The position numbers and the translations under genes are program-made. The notes under the pieces are model-generated. The model had not been told where the DNA came from and searched no databases. It saw only the letters and a program-made list of their open reading frames with translations. Of a DNA stretch of 64,000 nucleotides, positions 33,731 to 42,340 are shown piece after piece. Every line of letters begins with the position of its first letter. Within the stretch, counting starts at the first letter, position 1. The stretch is taken from the NCBI RefSeq assembly GCF_006352025.1, contig NZ_CP040936.1:4218001-4282000 (forward strand), written 5' to 3'. Origin of the DNA: Hymenobacter sp. DG01 (GTDB lineage Bacteria > Bacteroidota > Bacteroidia > Cytophagales > Hymenobacteraceae).

Positions 33731-34756
33731 ATGGCCTCTCGACTGCTTGCCCGCTCCATGTTTTCGTTGCCGCTGAAAACGCGCTTCGCCCTGCTTTCCC
33801 TGGTTGTAAGCGTGGTGTTGGTAGCCGTGAAGTTCTACGCCTGGCTGCTGACCCGCTCCCAGGCCGTACTGACCGATGCGCTGGAGTCCATTATCAACGT
33901 GGTAGCCAGCGGTTTTGCGCTGTACAGCATCTACCTGGCCAGCTTGCCCAAGGACGAAAACCACCCTTACGGACACGGTAAAGTGGAGTATCTGTCGGTG
34001 GGCTTCGAAGGTGGGCTGATCTGGATGGCGGGCGTGTACATCTTCTATACCGCGCTGCAGTCTTTGCTGCACCCACACGCCATAGCCCGCCCCGACTGGG
34101 GCATGGGCCTGCTGGCCTTTACGGCCCTGGTCAACCTGGGCACCGGGTTTCTGCTGGTACAGGCGGGCCGCAAGCACCATTCGCCTACCCTGGTCGGCGA
34201 CGGGCAACACCTGTATTTAGATGCCGTGAGCACTCTAGTTTCGTGCGCGGCCCTGCTGCTGGTGGTGTTCACCGGCAATGTAGTCTATGACTCGGCCGCC
34301 GCCCTGATTCTGGGCGTGTTCATCGTGGTGAATGGGTACCGCATGGTGCGCCGCTCCGTTTCGGGGCTGATGGATGAGGTGGACGTAGCCACCGTGCAGC
34401 ACGTAGTGGCTGAGCTGCAGGAGCACCGGGAGCCGGCCTGGATTGATGTGCACAACTTGCGCGTGGTACGCTACGGGGCCAATCTGCACATCGACTGCCA
34501 CATCACCATGCCCTACTATTTCAGTCTGGAGCAAACCCATGCTGAGGTGCACCGCATTGAGGTGCTGGTGGATCAGGAGTTTGAGGTGCAGGTAGAAATG
34601 TTCGTGCACGCCGACCCCTGCAACTTCGCTGCCTGCTCCCACTGCCGGATGCCCGAGTGCCCCGTACGCCAGCATCCCTTCAGTCAGGAAATCCCCTGGA
34701 CCCTAGCCAACGTCGTGAAAAACGAACGGCACCAGCTGGCAGAAGTGGTGGAGTGA
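33731..34756 (+). CDS. Cation diffusion facilitator (CDF) metal exporter
   Basis: A 341-residue protein. The ATG at 33731 is preferred to a TTG three codons upstream. It has six hydrophobic segments, the inter-helix ENHPYGHGKVEYLSVGFEGG loop, and a C-terminal cytoplasmic domain (VRYGANLHIDCHITMPYYFS). TM2 reads QAVLTDALESIINVVASG and TM5 DGQHLYLDAVSTL, so the metal site has Asp/Glu and His/Asp and is not a plain ZitB-type HD-HD set. The tail holds a Cys cluster (DPCNFAACSHCRMPECPVRQ) as in many Bacteroidota CDFs. Its position opposite mntH suggests Mn2+ or Fe2+ export. Confidence 0.9.
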   Translation: MASRLLARSMFSLPLKTRFALLSLVVSVVLVAVKFYAWLLTRSQAVLTDALESIINVVASGFALYSIYLASLPKDENHPYGHGKVEYLSVGFEGGLIWMAGVYIFYTALQSLLHPHAIARPDWGMGLLAFTALVNLGTGFLLVQAGRKHHSPTLVGDGQHLYLDAVSTLVSCAALLLVVFTGNVVYDSAAALILGVFIVVNGYRMVRRSVSGLMDEVDVATVQHVVAELQEHREPAWIDVHNLRVVRYGANLHIDCHITMPYYFSLEQTHAEVHRIEVLVDQEFEVQVEMFVHADPCNFAACSHCRMPECPVRQHPFSQEIPWTLANVVKNERHQLAEVVE

Positions 34757-34777
34757 AGAGGTGAATGGAAAAAAAAG

Positions 34778-34883
34778 ACTGTCATCCTGAGCGCAGCGAA
34801 GGACCTTATCACGCAAGAACGACCATCGTAACAACGACTCGTTTTACCGTGGTAAGGTCCTTCGCTGCGCTCAAGATGACAGT
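34778..34883. repeat. Long imperfect inverted repeat (REP/MITE-like)
   Basis: The arms 34778-34813 and 34848-34883 are complementary at 34 of 36 bases (core GAGCGCAGCGAAGGACCTTA) around a 34-base loop. It lies after the CDF gene, where convergent genes meet. The TGTCATCCTGAGCGCAGCG arm is a word I know as common between genes in this group, which is recollection, not a search. No ORF is inside. Confidence 0.7.
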
Positions 34884-34892
34884 TGCTACCAC

Positions 34893-34938
34893 AACGTCAG
34901 CACGCGAGATTCCTCGGCTGCACTCGGAATGACGTGCT
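34893..34938. repeat. Second short palindromic repeat beside the first
   Basis: An imperfect hairpin: AACGTCAGCACG and CGTGCTG flank GAGATTCCTCGGCTGCACTC, with ATTCC/GGAAT pairing inside. It follows directly on the preceding repeat and is of the same interspersed type. No coding potential. Confidence 0.5.
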
Positions 34939-34976
34939 GTTTGTCACCTTTCACCATTCACCTCATCACCTCAAAA

Positions 34977-36365
34977 CTATTCTACTACCAATCGTTGCGT
35001 CCCCAGGTCTGATTTCACGGAGTAGAAGCCGGGTTGCAGGCCTTGGAGGGGTAGGGAAAGGCTGGACTGGCCGGCCGCGAATTGCGCGGTGCGTACCGTC
35101 CGGCCCAGGGCATCGTGGACCTGTACGGGGCTGGTCGCGCTGGCGGGGGTAGGGCGCTGCAGGGTTACGGCGTGGCGGGCGGGGTTAGGCCAGAGGTTGA
35201 GCTGACTGGTGCGGCGGGCCGTGGTGGAGGTCGGCACGAAGGCCCGATTTTCCAGCACCAGAATCTGGTCGTCGGAAGCGCCAGGGGTAGCGCGGCCGTC
35301 GCGGTTGCTGGTGCTCACGTACACCCGGCCCTGCGGCGAAACGCAGATGGCCCGGAGCCGCCCGAACGAGGTAAGTGTAAACACGCCCTCACCGGCCGTG
35401 GTACCCGCCGCGTTCAGCGGAATCTGGGTGAGCTTGTTGCCGCGCAGGGTAGCCGCCAGCAAACTGTTGCGCCAGCCCGGAATGGCGGGGTGGTCGTAGT
35501 AAGTGATGCCAGCTACCCCTACGGTGGGAGCCCAGGTGAAAATGGGCTGCCGCACGTTGTTGGCCGTGCAGAACGACTGCTCGGCAGCAAGGTTGCAAAG
35601 GCCTTCCACGGTAGGCCAGCCGTAGTTCTGGTTAGCCTCGATGATGTTTACTTCATCCTCGGCGTTTTCGCCGTGCTCCGAGCTGTAGAGGCGGCCGTTG
35701 CTGGCGCGCACCAGCCCCTGTGGGTTGCGGTGCCCAAAGCTGTAGCTGGCGTTACCAGCCATGGGGTTGTCGGCCGGAATGGTGCCATCAAGGTTCAGGC
35801 GCAGGATTTTGCCGTTGAGGGAAGCCCGGTCCTGGGCCGACGGACGATTCTGGGCGTCGCCGGTGGTCATGAGCAGGGTGCGGTCGGGGAGGATGAGCAG
35901 ACGGGAGCCGCTGTGGGTACTCACGGCCGGAATATCGCCCAGCAACACCTGGGGGCTACCCAGCGCGCCGTTGGCGTAGGTCAGGCGCACCAGCTTTTCC
36001 TTGTAACCATTGTCGTTGTAGTTATACACCACATACACGTAGGGCGAGGTAGCAAAATCGGGGTGGAGCACCATGCCCAGCAGGCCGCCTTCGGAGGAAG
36101 TAGCCACATCGGGCAGGGTAGTAAGCACTGTTACCTGGCCGGAGGTGGGGTCAACGCGACTGATACGGCCGCCGCGCTCCGTCATCCAGATAAAGTTATC
36201 GGGGCCCCATACCAGCTCCCACGGAACCTGCAGGCCCGTAGCCAGGGCCGAAACCGTAACCGTGGTAGCACCCACCGGAAAGGTTGTCAGGGTAGGAGCG
36301 GTTTGGCCAAGCGCCTGGGCGCTGCATAAAAAACTGCCAATAAGAAGCGTGTTCAGGTATTTCAT
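34977..36365 (-). CDS. PQQ-dependent sugar dehydrogenase family protein with T9SS C-terminal domain
   Basis: A 462-residue protein. The ATG at 36365 gives a signal peptide (MKYLNTLLIGSFLCSAQALG); the longer frame to 36506 is not sensible. The soluble glucose/sorbosone dehydrogenase beta propeller shows VPWELVWGPDNFIWMTERGG, GGLLGMVLHPDF, THSGSRLLILPD, SYSFGHRNPQGL and YSSEHGENAEDEVN. The last 75 residues (LNLWPNPARHAVTL ... LQGLQPGFYSVKSDLGTQ) are a type A T9SS sorting domain. So it is a secreted sugar or aldose oxidising enzyme whose PQQ would have to come from elsewhere; no pqq genes are in view. Confidence 0.9.
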   Translation of the reverse strand: MKYLNTLLIGSFLCSAQALGQTAPTLTTFPVGATTVTVSALATGLQVPWELVWGPDNFIWMTERGGRISRVDPTSGQVTVLTTLPDVATSSEGGLLGMVLHPDFATSPYVYVVYNYNDNGYKEKLVRLTYANGALGSPQVLLGDIPAVSTHSGSRLLILPDRTLLMTTGDAQNRPSAQDRASLNGKILRLNLDGTIPADNPMAGNASYSFGHRNPQGLVRASNGRLYSSEHGENAEDEVNIIEANQNYGWPTVEGLCNLAAEQSFCTANNVRQPIFTWAPTVGVAGITYYDHPAIPGWRNSLLAATLRGNKLTQIPLNAAGTTAGEGVFTLTSFGRLRAICVSPQGRVYVSTSNRDGRATPGASDDQILVLENRAFVPTSTTARRTSQLNLWPNPARHAVTLQRPTPASATSPVQVHDALGRTVRTAQFAAGQSSLSLPLQGLQPGFYSVKSDLGTQRLVVE

Positions 36366-36489
36366 AGCCAGATAGTTAAGTGAAAGATGAAGTATAGGGC
36401 TAACGTAATGCCTCAGCTTTTGGATGAGGATCAGCCGTAGTTTTACCGGAACCCCCGTTCTTCCAGCATTCATCTGCTTCTCCTTGGTC

Positions 36490-36924
36490 ATGTATACCGT
36501 CAGCACCGATCCTCACCGCCTGGATATTCCCCTGATTCACCGCTACCTGGCCGAGGGCTCGTACTGGGCTACCAACATCCCGCTGGAAACCGTAGAGCGG
36601 GCCATTGCCAACTCCCTCTGCTTTGGCGTGTATGGCCCCGATGGCGAGCAGGTGGCCTTCGCCCGCGTCATTACCGACCGGGCCACCTTCGCCTGGCTCT
36701 GCGACGTGTTTGTGCTACCCGAGTTTCAGGGGCAGGGCATCAGTAAGCAGCTGATGCGGGAAGTCTGGAGCCACCCCGATATTCGGGATGTGCGTCGCCA
36801 AATGCTGGCTACCTTAGATGCGCACGGCCTCTACGAGCAGTTCGGCTTCCGCCCAATAGCTAACCCTGAGCGGTACATGGAGGTAAAACGGAGCAACCCC
36901 TACGGCGTCCCAACCGGCAACTAG
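36490..36924 (+). CDS. GNAT family N-acetyltransferase
   Basis: A 144-residue protein starting MYTVSTDPHRLDIPLIHRYL. Motif A reads VFVLPEFQGQGISKQLMREV, and the later LATLDAHGLYEQFGFRPIAN is the usual GNAT C-terminal block with substrate-loop residues. RYLAEGSYWATNIPLETVER places it in the small YjgM/PA-type group with an SYWA-like motif. The ATG at 36490 is preferred over one at 36424 that would add a non-homologous tail. The substrate is unknown. It is 64 bases upstream of the HD phosphohydrolase gene and may share a transcript. Confidence 0.9.
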   Translation: MYTVSTDPHRLDIPLIHRYLAEGSYWATNIPLETVERAIANSLCFGVYGPDGEQVAFARVITDRATFAWLCDVFVLPEFQGQGISKQLMREVWSHPDIRDVRRQMLATLDAHGLYEQFGFRPIANPERYMEVKRSNPYGVPTGN

Positions 36925-36988
36925 CGTTTCAGCTTAATTTTCTATTTCTGCTACACCGCCCTGATTTTACCCGATTCGATTATTGGCT

Positions 36989-37639
36989 ATGAATACGACT
37001 CTGCTTGCCCGTTGGAACCGACTTACTACCCCGCTACTGTCGGACGAAGCGCGGCAAAAAGCTACCTATCAGCAACTCTCTGAAGCCTATGGTGCCTCTG
37101 ACCGCCATTACCACGGCTTGGCTCACATTCGGACCCTGCTGGATGCTGTTATCCAGCACCCTACCCTCATTCAGGACCGGGAAGTGGTAGAGCTAGCCAT
37201 CTGGTTTCATGATGCCGTGTACAGCACCCTGCGCGACGACAACGAAGCCCGCAGCGCCGCTCTGGCCCTGGAGTTTCTGCGGCATACCACTCTCTCGCCG
37301 GAGCGCCGCCAGCGCGTGGCCTACCTCATTGAGCGCACCAAAGACCACACCCAGCCCCAGCCCGCCGCCGACCCGGACCTGCACTTTTTCCTGGATGCGG
37401 ACCTGCAAATTCTGGGCGCTTCGGAGGCCGATTATTGGCAGTACGCCCGCCAGGTGCGCCAAGAGTACCGCCTCGTGCCCGACTTTATGTACCGCCGCGG
37501 CCGCCGCAAGGTGCTGGAGAAGCTGCTCAACGTTCCGGTCCTTTATCAAACTCCCGCCTTCCGGGAGCGGCTGGATGCTCTGGCCCGCCGCAACCTACGG
37601 GCCGAGCTGAAGGTGTGGGAAAGCGGGGGAGAAGTGTGA
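36989..37639 (+). CDS. HD-domain phosphohydrolase-like protein
   Basis: A 216-residue protein starting MNTTLLARWNRLTTPLLSDE (a TTG two codons upstream is less likely). The HD core shows YHGLAHIRTLLDAV, then AIWFHDAVYSTLRDDNEARS with the His-Asp pair, and DLHFFLDADLQILGASEADY with the closing Asp. This fits the predicted metal-dependent HD superfamily (COG4339). The VRQEYRLVPDFMYRRGRRKV segment is also characteristic. The physiological substrate is not known. Confidence 0.9.
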   Translation: MNTTLLARWNRLTTPLLSDEARQKATYQQLSEAYGASDRHYHGLAHIRTLLDAVIQHPTLIQDREVVELAIWFHDAVYSTLRDDNEARSAALALEFLRHTTLSPERRQRVAYLIERTKDHTQPQPAADPDLHFFLDADLQILGASEADYWQYARQVRQEYRLVPDFMYRRGRRKVLEKLLNVPVLYQTPAFRERLDALARRNLRAELKVWESGGEV

Positions 37640-37713
37640 GGTAATAAGAGTGGAGTCAGAGTATAGCCGACGGATTAAGATTGGCCATGACACGGCACTC
37701 CGGCCTGTTCACG

Positions 37714-39060
37714 TCAATCAAATTTCACCCAGTCAATTTCAACGGGCATGGTGGTTTTGGCTGATACCACCAGCGTGTGCGTGCCGGGCTTAAAGGCAGA
37801 TAGAGGGGCTTTCACCTCCTGCCAGCGGCTTCCCTTCGGTACAGCAACCTGAGCTAGCATGGGGCCAGAGGCTCCATCAACCCTGATCTGCACGGTGGCT
37901 CCGGCCGCGGCTGTTACGCGCATGGTCACCGTCTGGAGGGGCTTTGTGCCAAAGGCTACCCCATTGTACCGCACCCAACCCTGGCTGCCATTGAATACCG
38001 TCTTCCAGCCCTGAAACGTGTTGGCCGTATCTAGGAAGGCAATGGAAGCACCGCCGGGGCTGAGCTGGCTGTAACGGTCCAGCTGAATTTTCTGCCGGGC
38101 ATCCGTCAGGCCTACACCGCGCAGGGTCGGGACTACTTTTCGGATGGCGCCATCTGGCTCGAAGAACAGGCTGTCGAGCCGCACGGAACGGTTTTTATCG
38201 AAAGCGGGCGACAGATCATTGTGGTGGTAGAACAGGTACCACTGATTTTTGAACGGAAGAATAGAGTGGTGATTGGTCCAGCAGCCCGTCGGCGACTCGT
38301 CCATAATCACGCCCTGCACTTTAAACGGCCCCAGGGGGGTAGGGCTGGTGGCGTATTCGAGGCGCTCGGTTTTGTTGGCTACGTGGGGGTAGGTCAAGTA
38401 ATAAGTGCCCTGGCGCTCAAACACGTACGGTCCCTCCTTCAGGCCCTGCGTGGGCAGCTCGCCCAGCACTTGGGGCTCGGAGGCCAGCTCCAGCATATTT
38501 TCCTTGAGCTTGGCCCCGTAAATATGCCCCTCCGACCAGTAGAGGTAGGCCTGCCCATCCTTGTCGATTATCACGTTGGGGTCGATGCCGCGCACGCCTT
38601 TGATGGGCAGTGGCTGCGGCACGAAGGGGCCCGTAGGGCTGTCGGACACAGCTACGCCAATGGTGAAGCCCTTCACGTTGGTCGTGTCCTTGGGGGTAGA
38701 AGGGAAGTAGAAGTAGTACTTGCCGTTGCGGAACACGCAGTCCGGAGCCCACATGCTGTAGCTGTTGGGCTTCACCCAGGGCACCTTATTCTGGGTTATA
38801 ATAACGCCGTGGTCAGTCCAGTCGGTGAGGTTGGCCGAGGAGAAAACGTGGTAGTCTTCCATGACAAACCAACCGGCGCGCCCGCGCCCCGGAGCAGCCG
38901 GAATATCGTGCGAGGGGTACACGTACACCTTATCCCCGAATACGCGCGCCGTGGGGTCAGCCGTAAACTGGTTGGTGATAAACGGGTTTTGCGCCAGGGC
39001 ACTACCCCCAACCAGGCAGGCAAGTACACTCAGAAAATGCGGTAGTTTACGAAGCAGCAT
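37714..39060 (-). CDS. Secreted glycoside hydrolase family 43 with C-terminal carbohydrate-binding domain
   Basis: A 448-residue protein. The ATG at 39060 gives a signal peptide (MLLRKLPHFLSVLACLVGG, then SALAQ). The five-bladed propeller has catalytic base Asp in TADPTARVFG, pKa modulator Asp in VRGIDPNVIIDKDG and acid Glu in GLKEGPYVFERQG. A beta-sandwich of CBM6 type follows from about 325 (SIAFLDTANTFQGWKTVFNG ... ALSAFKPG style ending VEIDWVKFD). It is a probable beta-xylosidase or arabinofuranosidase. It is the last of five minus-strand hydrolases, but is set off from the others by a 271-base gap with an inverted repeat. Confidence 0.9.
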   Translation of the reverse strand: MLLRKLPHFLSVLACLVGGSALAQNPFITNQFTADPTARVFGDKVYVYPSHDIPAAPGRGRAGWFVMEDYHVFSSANLTDWTDHGVIITQNKVPWVKPNSYSMWAPDCVFRNGKYYFYFPSTPKDTTNVKGFTIGVAVSDSPTGPFVPQPLPIKGVRGIDPNVIIDKDGQAYLYWSEGHIYGAKLKENMLELASEPQVLGELPTQGLKEGPYVFERQGTYYLTYPHVANKTERLEYATSPTPLGPFKVQGVIMDESPTGCWTNHHSILPFKNQWYLFYHHNDLSPAFDKNRSVRLDSLFFEPDGAIRKVVPTLRGVGLTDARQKIQLDRYSQLSPGGASIAFLDTANTFQGWKTVFNGSQGWVRYNGVAFGTKPLQTVTMRVTAAAGATVQIRVDGASGPMLAQVAVPKGSRWQEVKAPLSAFKPGTHTLVVSAKTTMPVEIDWVKFD

Positions 39061-39177
39061 GAGTTTATTTTCGGTGGTGGAGGTAATCAAGTAGGAGGGA
39101 TGCAACTGGATCAAAAGAGGCCTTACCCATCGTAGTGTGCTGAGCTTCTCAAAGCAGTAATACACTAAGCTTAGAAA

Positions 39178-39307
39178 CTAGCTCCCCTCCTCAGATGAGG
39201 AGGGGTTGGGGGTGGCTGATGTGGTAGGAAGGACTTCTAGAACTAGCCTACTGTTCAACGATTGGTCAACCACCCCCAGCCCCTCCTCATCTGAGGAGGG
39301 GAGCTAG
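39178..39307. repeat. 38-bp inverted repeat flanking a 54-base spacer
   Basis: The arms 39178-39215 and 39270-39307 are complementary at 37 of 38 positions, and each arm is itself a hairpin (CCCCTCCTCA-GA-TGAGGAGGGG). It lies between two GH43 genes on the same strand. It is too short to hold a transposase and resembles a REP/MITE-like element. It may also act as a processing or attenuating structure in the hydrolase transcript. Confidence 0.7.
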
Positions 39308-39331
39308 ACTCTAGCCCTAGTCTGCCGCTTG

Positions 39332-40924
39332 CTAAGGTTTCTCTCCTGTTATCGGATTCGCAATCCGGAAGTAGTCGAAATCGGCGTAGCCGCCGGCCTT
39401 CTTGGTAGCGTAGTTGAAGAGCCCGAACCGGTAGCCCATAAAGTGCGGCAGGGTGTAGGCCATTTTCAGCGGCTGCCCGATGGGGTGCCACGCCTTGCCG
39501 TCGAGGCTGTAATAGAAAGTAGCCACGTCCTTACGCTCCCGAAAGTCGCACTCCGCTTTGAAGTGAATGACCGACTGCGACAGGGGTAGGCGCTGCAATT
39601 CCACGGGCTTTTCCGATTCCGCGCTTATCATCACAATGAACTTCGCGCCGTTGCGGGCTTCAACTCCCACTAGGCCGTACCTTTTTTGCAGCAAGGCTAG
39701 ACCAGCAAAATCCCCCTCCTGCAGGTGAGTTACGTCGAGGGCGGTGGTGCCGGCGCAGGTGGGCCCGATGGTGCGCTGGGTTAGGGTGTTGCGGGCCAGC
39801 AGAAAGGTGGTATCAGTGCGGTCGGTTTTCAGACGCAGGTAGCCGGCGCGGTCCGTCACCGACCAGAGCGAGTTTTCGGGGTTGTGGTTCCACTGCCACA
39901 CCAGGGGTAGGGCAGGCTCACCCTTGCGCCGCTCGAACTCATCCGAGGCGACGATACCCGGAATCAGGCCTTTGCTGGGGGGTAGGGGTAGCGTGGTGGG
40001 TACCTTACCCGCCGTGCCCGGCACGGGCCAGCCTTCGGCCCAAGTCACGGGCACCAGGTAGGGGATGCGGCCCACGGCTCCGTAGTCGCGGAACAGGTAG
40101 GAAAACCAGCGCCCGTCGGGCGTGTCAATGAGGCCACCTTGCGCTACACCCAGATCTTGCAGCGCCACCCGGCCTTCGTAGGGACCCATCAGCTTATCGG
40201 CCCGGTGCACTACTACCGTGCGCATGCCGTCCTTGGGCCACACAATGTTGAAGAGGTAATACTTGCCTTTGATTTTGAAGAGCTGCGAGCCTTCCGCCTG
40301 CAAATTAATATTCGGGCCGGCCGGGGCACTGGCGTTTTCAATCAGTACCTGCTCGGTAGCGCCGGGCTTCACGGCGGAGGCATCGGCCGTTAGTTCCAGT
40401 AGCCGCAGCTTACCCGCCCCGTACACCAGATACACGCGGCCGTCGTCATCGAAAAACAAGGAATGGTCGTGGTAGCTGGGCCTGAATGACGCGACCTTCC
40501 AGGGACCTTTCTCAATGTTTCGGGTGGAATACACGTAGGTCTTGCCGGTAGTTTGGGCGAACGTTGTGACGTAGTACGTGCCGTTGTGAAACCGCAGGCT
40601 GCTGGCCCAGGAACCCCGACCGTAAGTGCTTTTGCCGTTCCGGAGCGCCAGCTCATCCAGGCTGCCTAGCGTGTCGGACGCGTAGCTGACCAGCTGCCAG
40701 TTCACCAGGTCCGTGGACTTCATAATGGGCACGCCCGGACTCATGTGCATGGTCGTGCTGCTCATGTAGTAGGTCTTGCCCACCCGAATCATCGACAGGT
40801 CCGGCACATCGGCGAAGACGATGGGGTTCTGGGCCTGCTTTTCCTGCGCAGCCAAAGGCAACATAGCCCCCGCCGCCAGGAATATGCCGAGGAGTAAAGC
40901 ACTTCGCTTAAAGTAGTAGGGCAT
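39332..40924 (-). CDS. Secreted glycoside hydrolase family 43 with C-terminal beta-sandwich
   Basis: A 530-residue protein. The ATG at 40924 (MPYYFKRSALLLGIFLAAGA) is chosen over GTG four codons upstream. The GH43 domain has base Asp in VFADVPDLSMIRVG, second Asp in SYHDHSLFFDDDGRVYLVYG and acid Glu in LQAEGSQLFKIKG. A concanavalin-like C2 domain begins near 330 (ASDEFERRKGEPALPLVWQW). This XynB-type two-domain layout points to beta-xylosidase or arabinofuranosidase action on xylo-oligosaccharides. It lies 25 bases from the GH8 gene upstream, so they are probably co-transcribed. Confidence 0.9.
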   Translation of the reverse strand: MPYYFKRSALLLGIFLAAGAMLPLAAQEKQAQNPIVFADVPDLSMIRVGKTYYMSSTTMHMSPGVPIMKSTDLVNWQLVSYASDTLGSLDELALRNGKSTYGRGSWASSLRFHNGTYYVTTFAQTTGKTYVYSTRNIEKGPWKVASFRPSYHDHSLFFDDDGRVYLVYGAGKLRLLELTADASAVKPGATEQVLIENASAPAGPNINLQAEGSQLFKIKGKYYLFNIVWPKDGMRTVVVHRADKLMGPYEGRVALQDLGVAQGGLIDTPDGRWFSYLFRDYGAVGRIPYLVPVTWAEGWPVPGTAGKVPTTLPLPPSKGLIPGIVASDEFERRKGEPALPLVWQWNHNPENSLWSVTDRAGYLRLKTDRTDTTFLLARNTLTQRTIGPTCAGTTALDVTHLQEGDFAGLALLQKRYGLVGVEARNGAKFIVMISAESEKPVELQRLPLSQSVIHFKAECDFRERKDVATFYYSLDGKAWHPIGQPLKMAYTLPHFMGYRFGLFNYATKKAGGYADFDYFRIANPITGEKP

Positions 40925-40949
40925 GAGAAGAAGCACCGGAACCGGTAGA

Positions 40950-42254
40950 TTAACGCTGCTGAGGATGAATGGCCTGGTATTTTCCGCTCAGGTGGAGCAG
41001 GCTGAACAGGTACAGAATGCCGTCGTAGTAGGGGTCGAAGTAGCCATCGGCGTAGGGCTCCATCTTGGCGTTCCAGAGAGCGTGCACAAAGTCGAGGTCC
41101 TTGGTGTTGCCCCGGATCAGGGAGGCCGAGGCGCTGGTAGCTACCAGCCCCAGGGAGTGGCGCAGCTTCTTGACGTTGCCGGCGGGTAGGATAAAGTCGG
41201 GCCGGGAGCCATCCACGTTGAACTGATCCTCGAAGGTGGTCAGCCCCTTGCCGCGCAGGAAGCCCTGAAAGCGCTGGGCGTACTGCTCCTGCCAAGCTTT
41301 GTCCTTGCCAAACCACACGTAGTCCATGGCAATATTCATGGGCACCCGCCAAGAGTCGTAGCGGAAGGCAGGCGGCGCCCACTTGGTTTCCCGGGGCTGC
41401 CCGCTAAACTCGGTATAGTCGTAGTTGAGGCCGGTAGGGGCACGGCAGGCGCGGTGCAGAAACGCCCGCGAGGTATCGGCGCAGGCCCGGTAAAACGCCT
41501 CGTGCCCGTCCTTGGCGTACTCGGCCCACACCTCCATAAAGGCCGGAACGTGGTAGGACGGATCGGTCCAGTTGTACATGTCGCCGACGGGCACAAACGT
41601 TATCTGCTTGTGCTGGGTGTTAATCAGGTTGTACACGTCGCCGGTGCCATCTTTCTTCCACATGGCATCCAGAATGCGGCGGGCCTCCTGGTAGTAATTG
41701 ATGCCGGTGGTGTTTCCCCAGCGGTTGGAGGCAAACAGCAGGCTGGTAATAAAGTACAGCTCCCCATCAGAGGCCGGCCCTTCCGAGTTACGCTTCAGTG
41801 TAGTGGGGTCGATGCTCCAGGCAAAATAGCCTTCCAAGGGGCCGCTTTGGTGCTGTAAGTACTTTTTCGACCAGCGCCACAAACGGTCAAACTCGCCTTT
41901 CTTGTTCAGCTGCACGGCTATCATCATGCCGTACGAGAGACCTTCGGTGCGGGCATCGTGGTTTTTCAGGTCCGATACGTAGGCCATCGAATCGCCTACC
42001 TCGAAGTACACCTTGTTGGGGCCCTTGAAAAGCGCCTGATAAGTTTGGGCTATCTTCTGGTCGATGTCGGCCTGACTGTAACCCGCCTCCCGAAATAAGT
42101 TGGGGTACTTGCGGGTGTAAAAAGCCCCCTTCTGGCTGGCCGAAGCCTGTTTGGGCGCGCGTTGGGCAGCCGCGCTACCCAGGCCCGCGTACAGCAGGCC
42201 CAGCAGCAACAGGCTAACCCGGCTAAGGTGAGGGAAAGTGAAGCGTGTTTTCAT
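40950..42254 (-). CDS. Secreted GH8 reducing-end xylose-releasing exo-oligoxylanase-like enzyme
   Basis: A 434-residue protein. The ATG at 42254 gives signal peptide MKTRFTFPHLSRVSLLLLGL ... SAAAQ. GH8 features are YFEVGDSMAYVSDLKNHDAR (general acid Glu and following Asp), TEGLSYGMMIAVQL, the EGPASDGELYFITSLLFAS signature and RYDSWRVPMNIAMDY. The EGxxYGM plus xylanase neighbours favour a Rex-type exo-oligoxylanase over an endoglucanase. It is tightly packed between the GH97 and GH43 genes, giving a four-gene operon for xylan side-chain and backbone removal. Confidence 0.92.
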   Translation of the reverse strand: MKTRFTFPHLSRVSLLLLGLLYAGLGSAAAQRAPKQASASQKGAFYTRKYPNLFREAGYSQADIDQKIAQTYQALFKGPNKVYFEVGDSMAYVSDLKNHDARTEGLSYGMMIAVQLNKKGEFDRLWRWSKKYLQHQSGPLEGYFAWSIDPTTLKRNSEGPASDGELYFITSLLFASNRWGNTTGINYYQEARRILDAMWKKDGTGDVYNLINTQHKQITFVPVGDMYNWTDPSYHVPAFMEVWAEYAKDGHEAFYRACADTSRAFLHRACRAPTGLNYDYTEFSGQPRETKWAPPAFRYDSWRVPMNIAMDYVWFGKDKAWQEQYAQRFQGFLRGKGLTTFEDQFNVDGSRPDFILPAGNVKKLRHSLGLVATSASASLIRGNTKDLDFVHALWNAKMEPYADGYFDPYYDGILYLFSLLHLSGKYQAIHPQQR

Positions 42255-42340
42255 AGAGTCAGGGCACCCGGGCCTCCGTGCGGCGCTTCGCACAGGTTGC
42301 CCGCTGGGTGAGGGGTAGGAGGAAAATGCTAGCCAATGGC

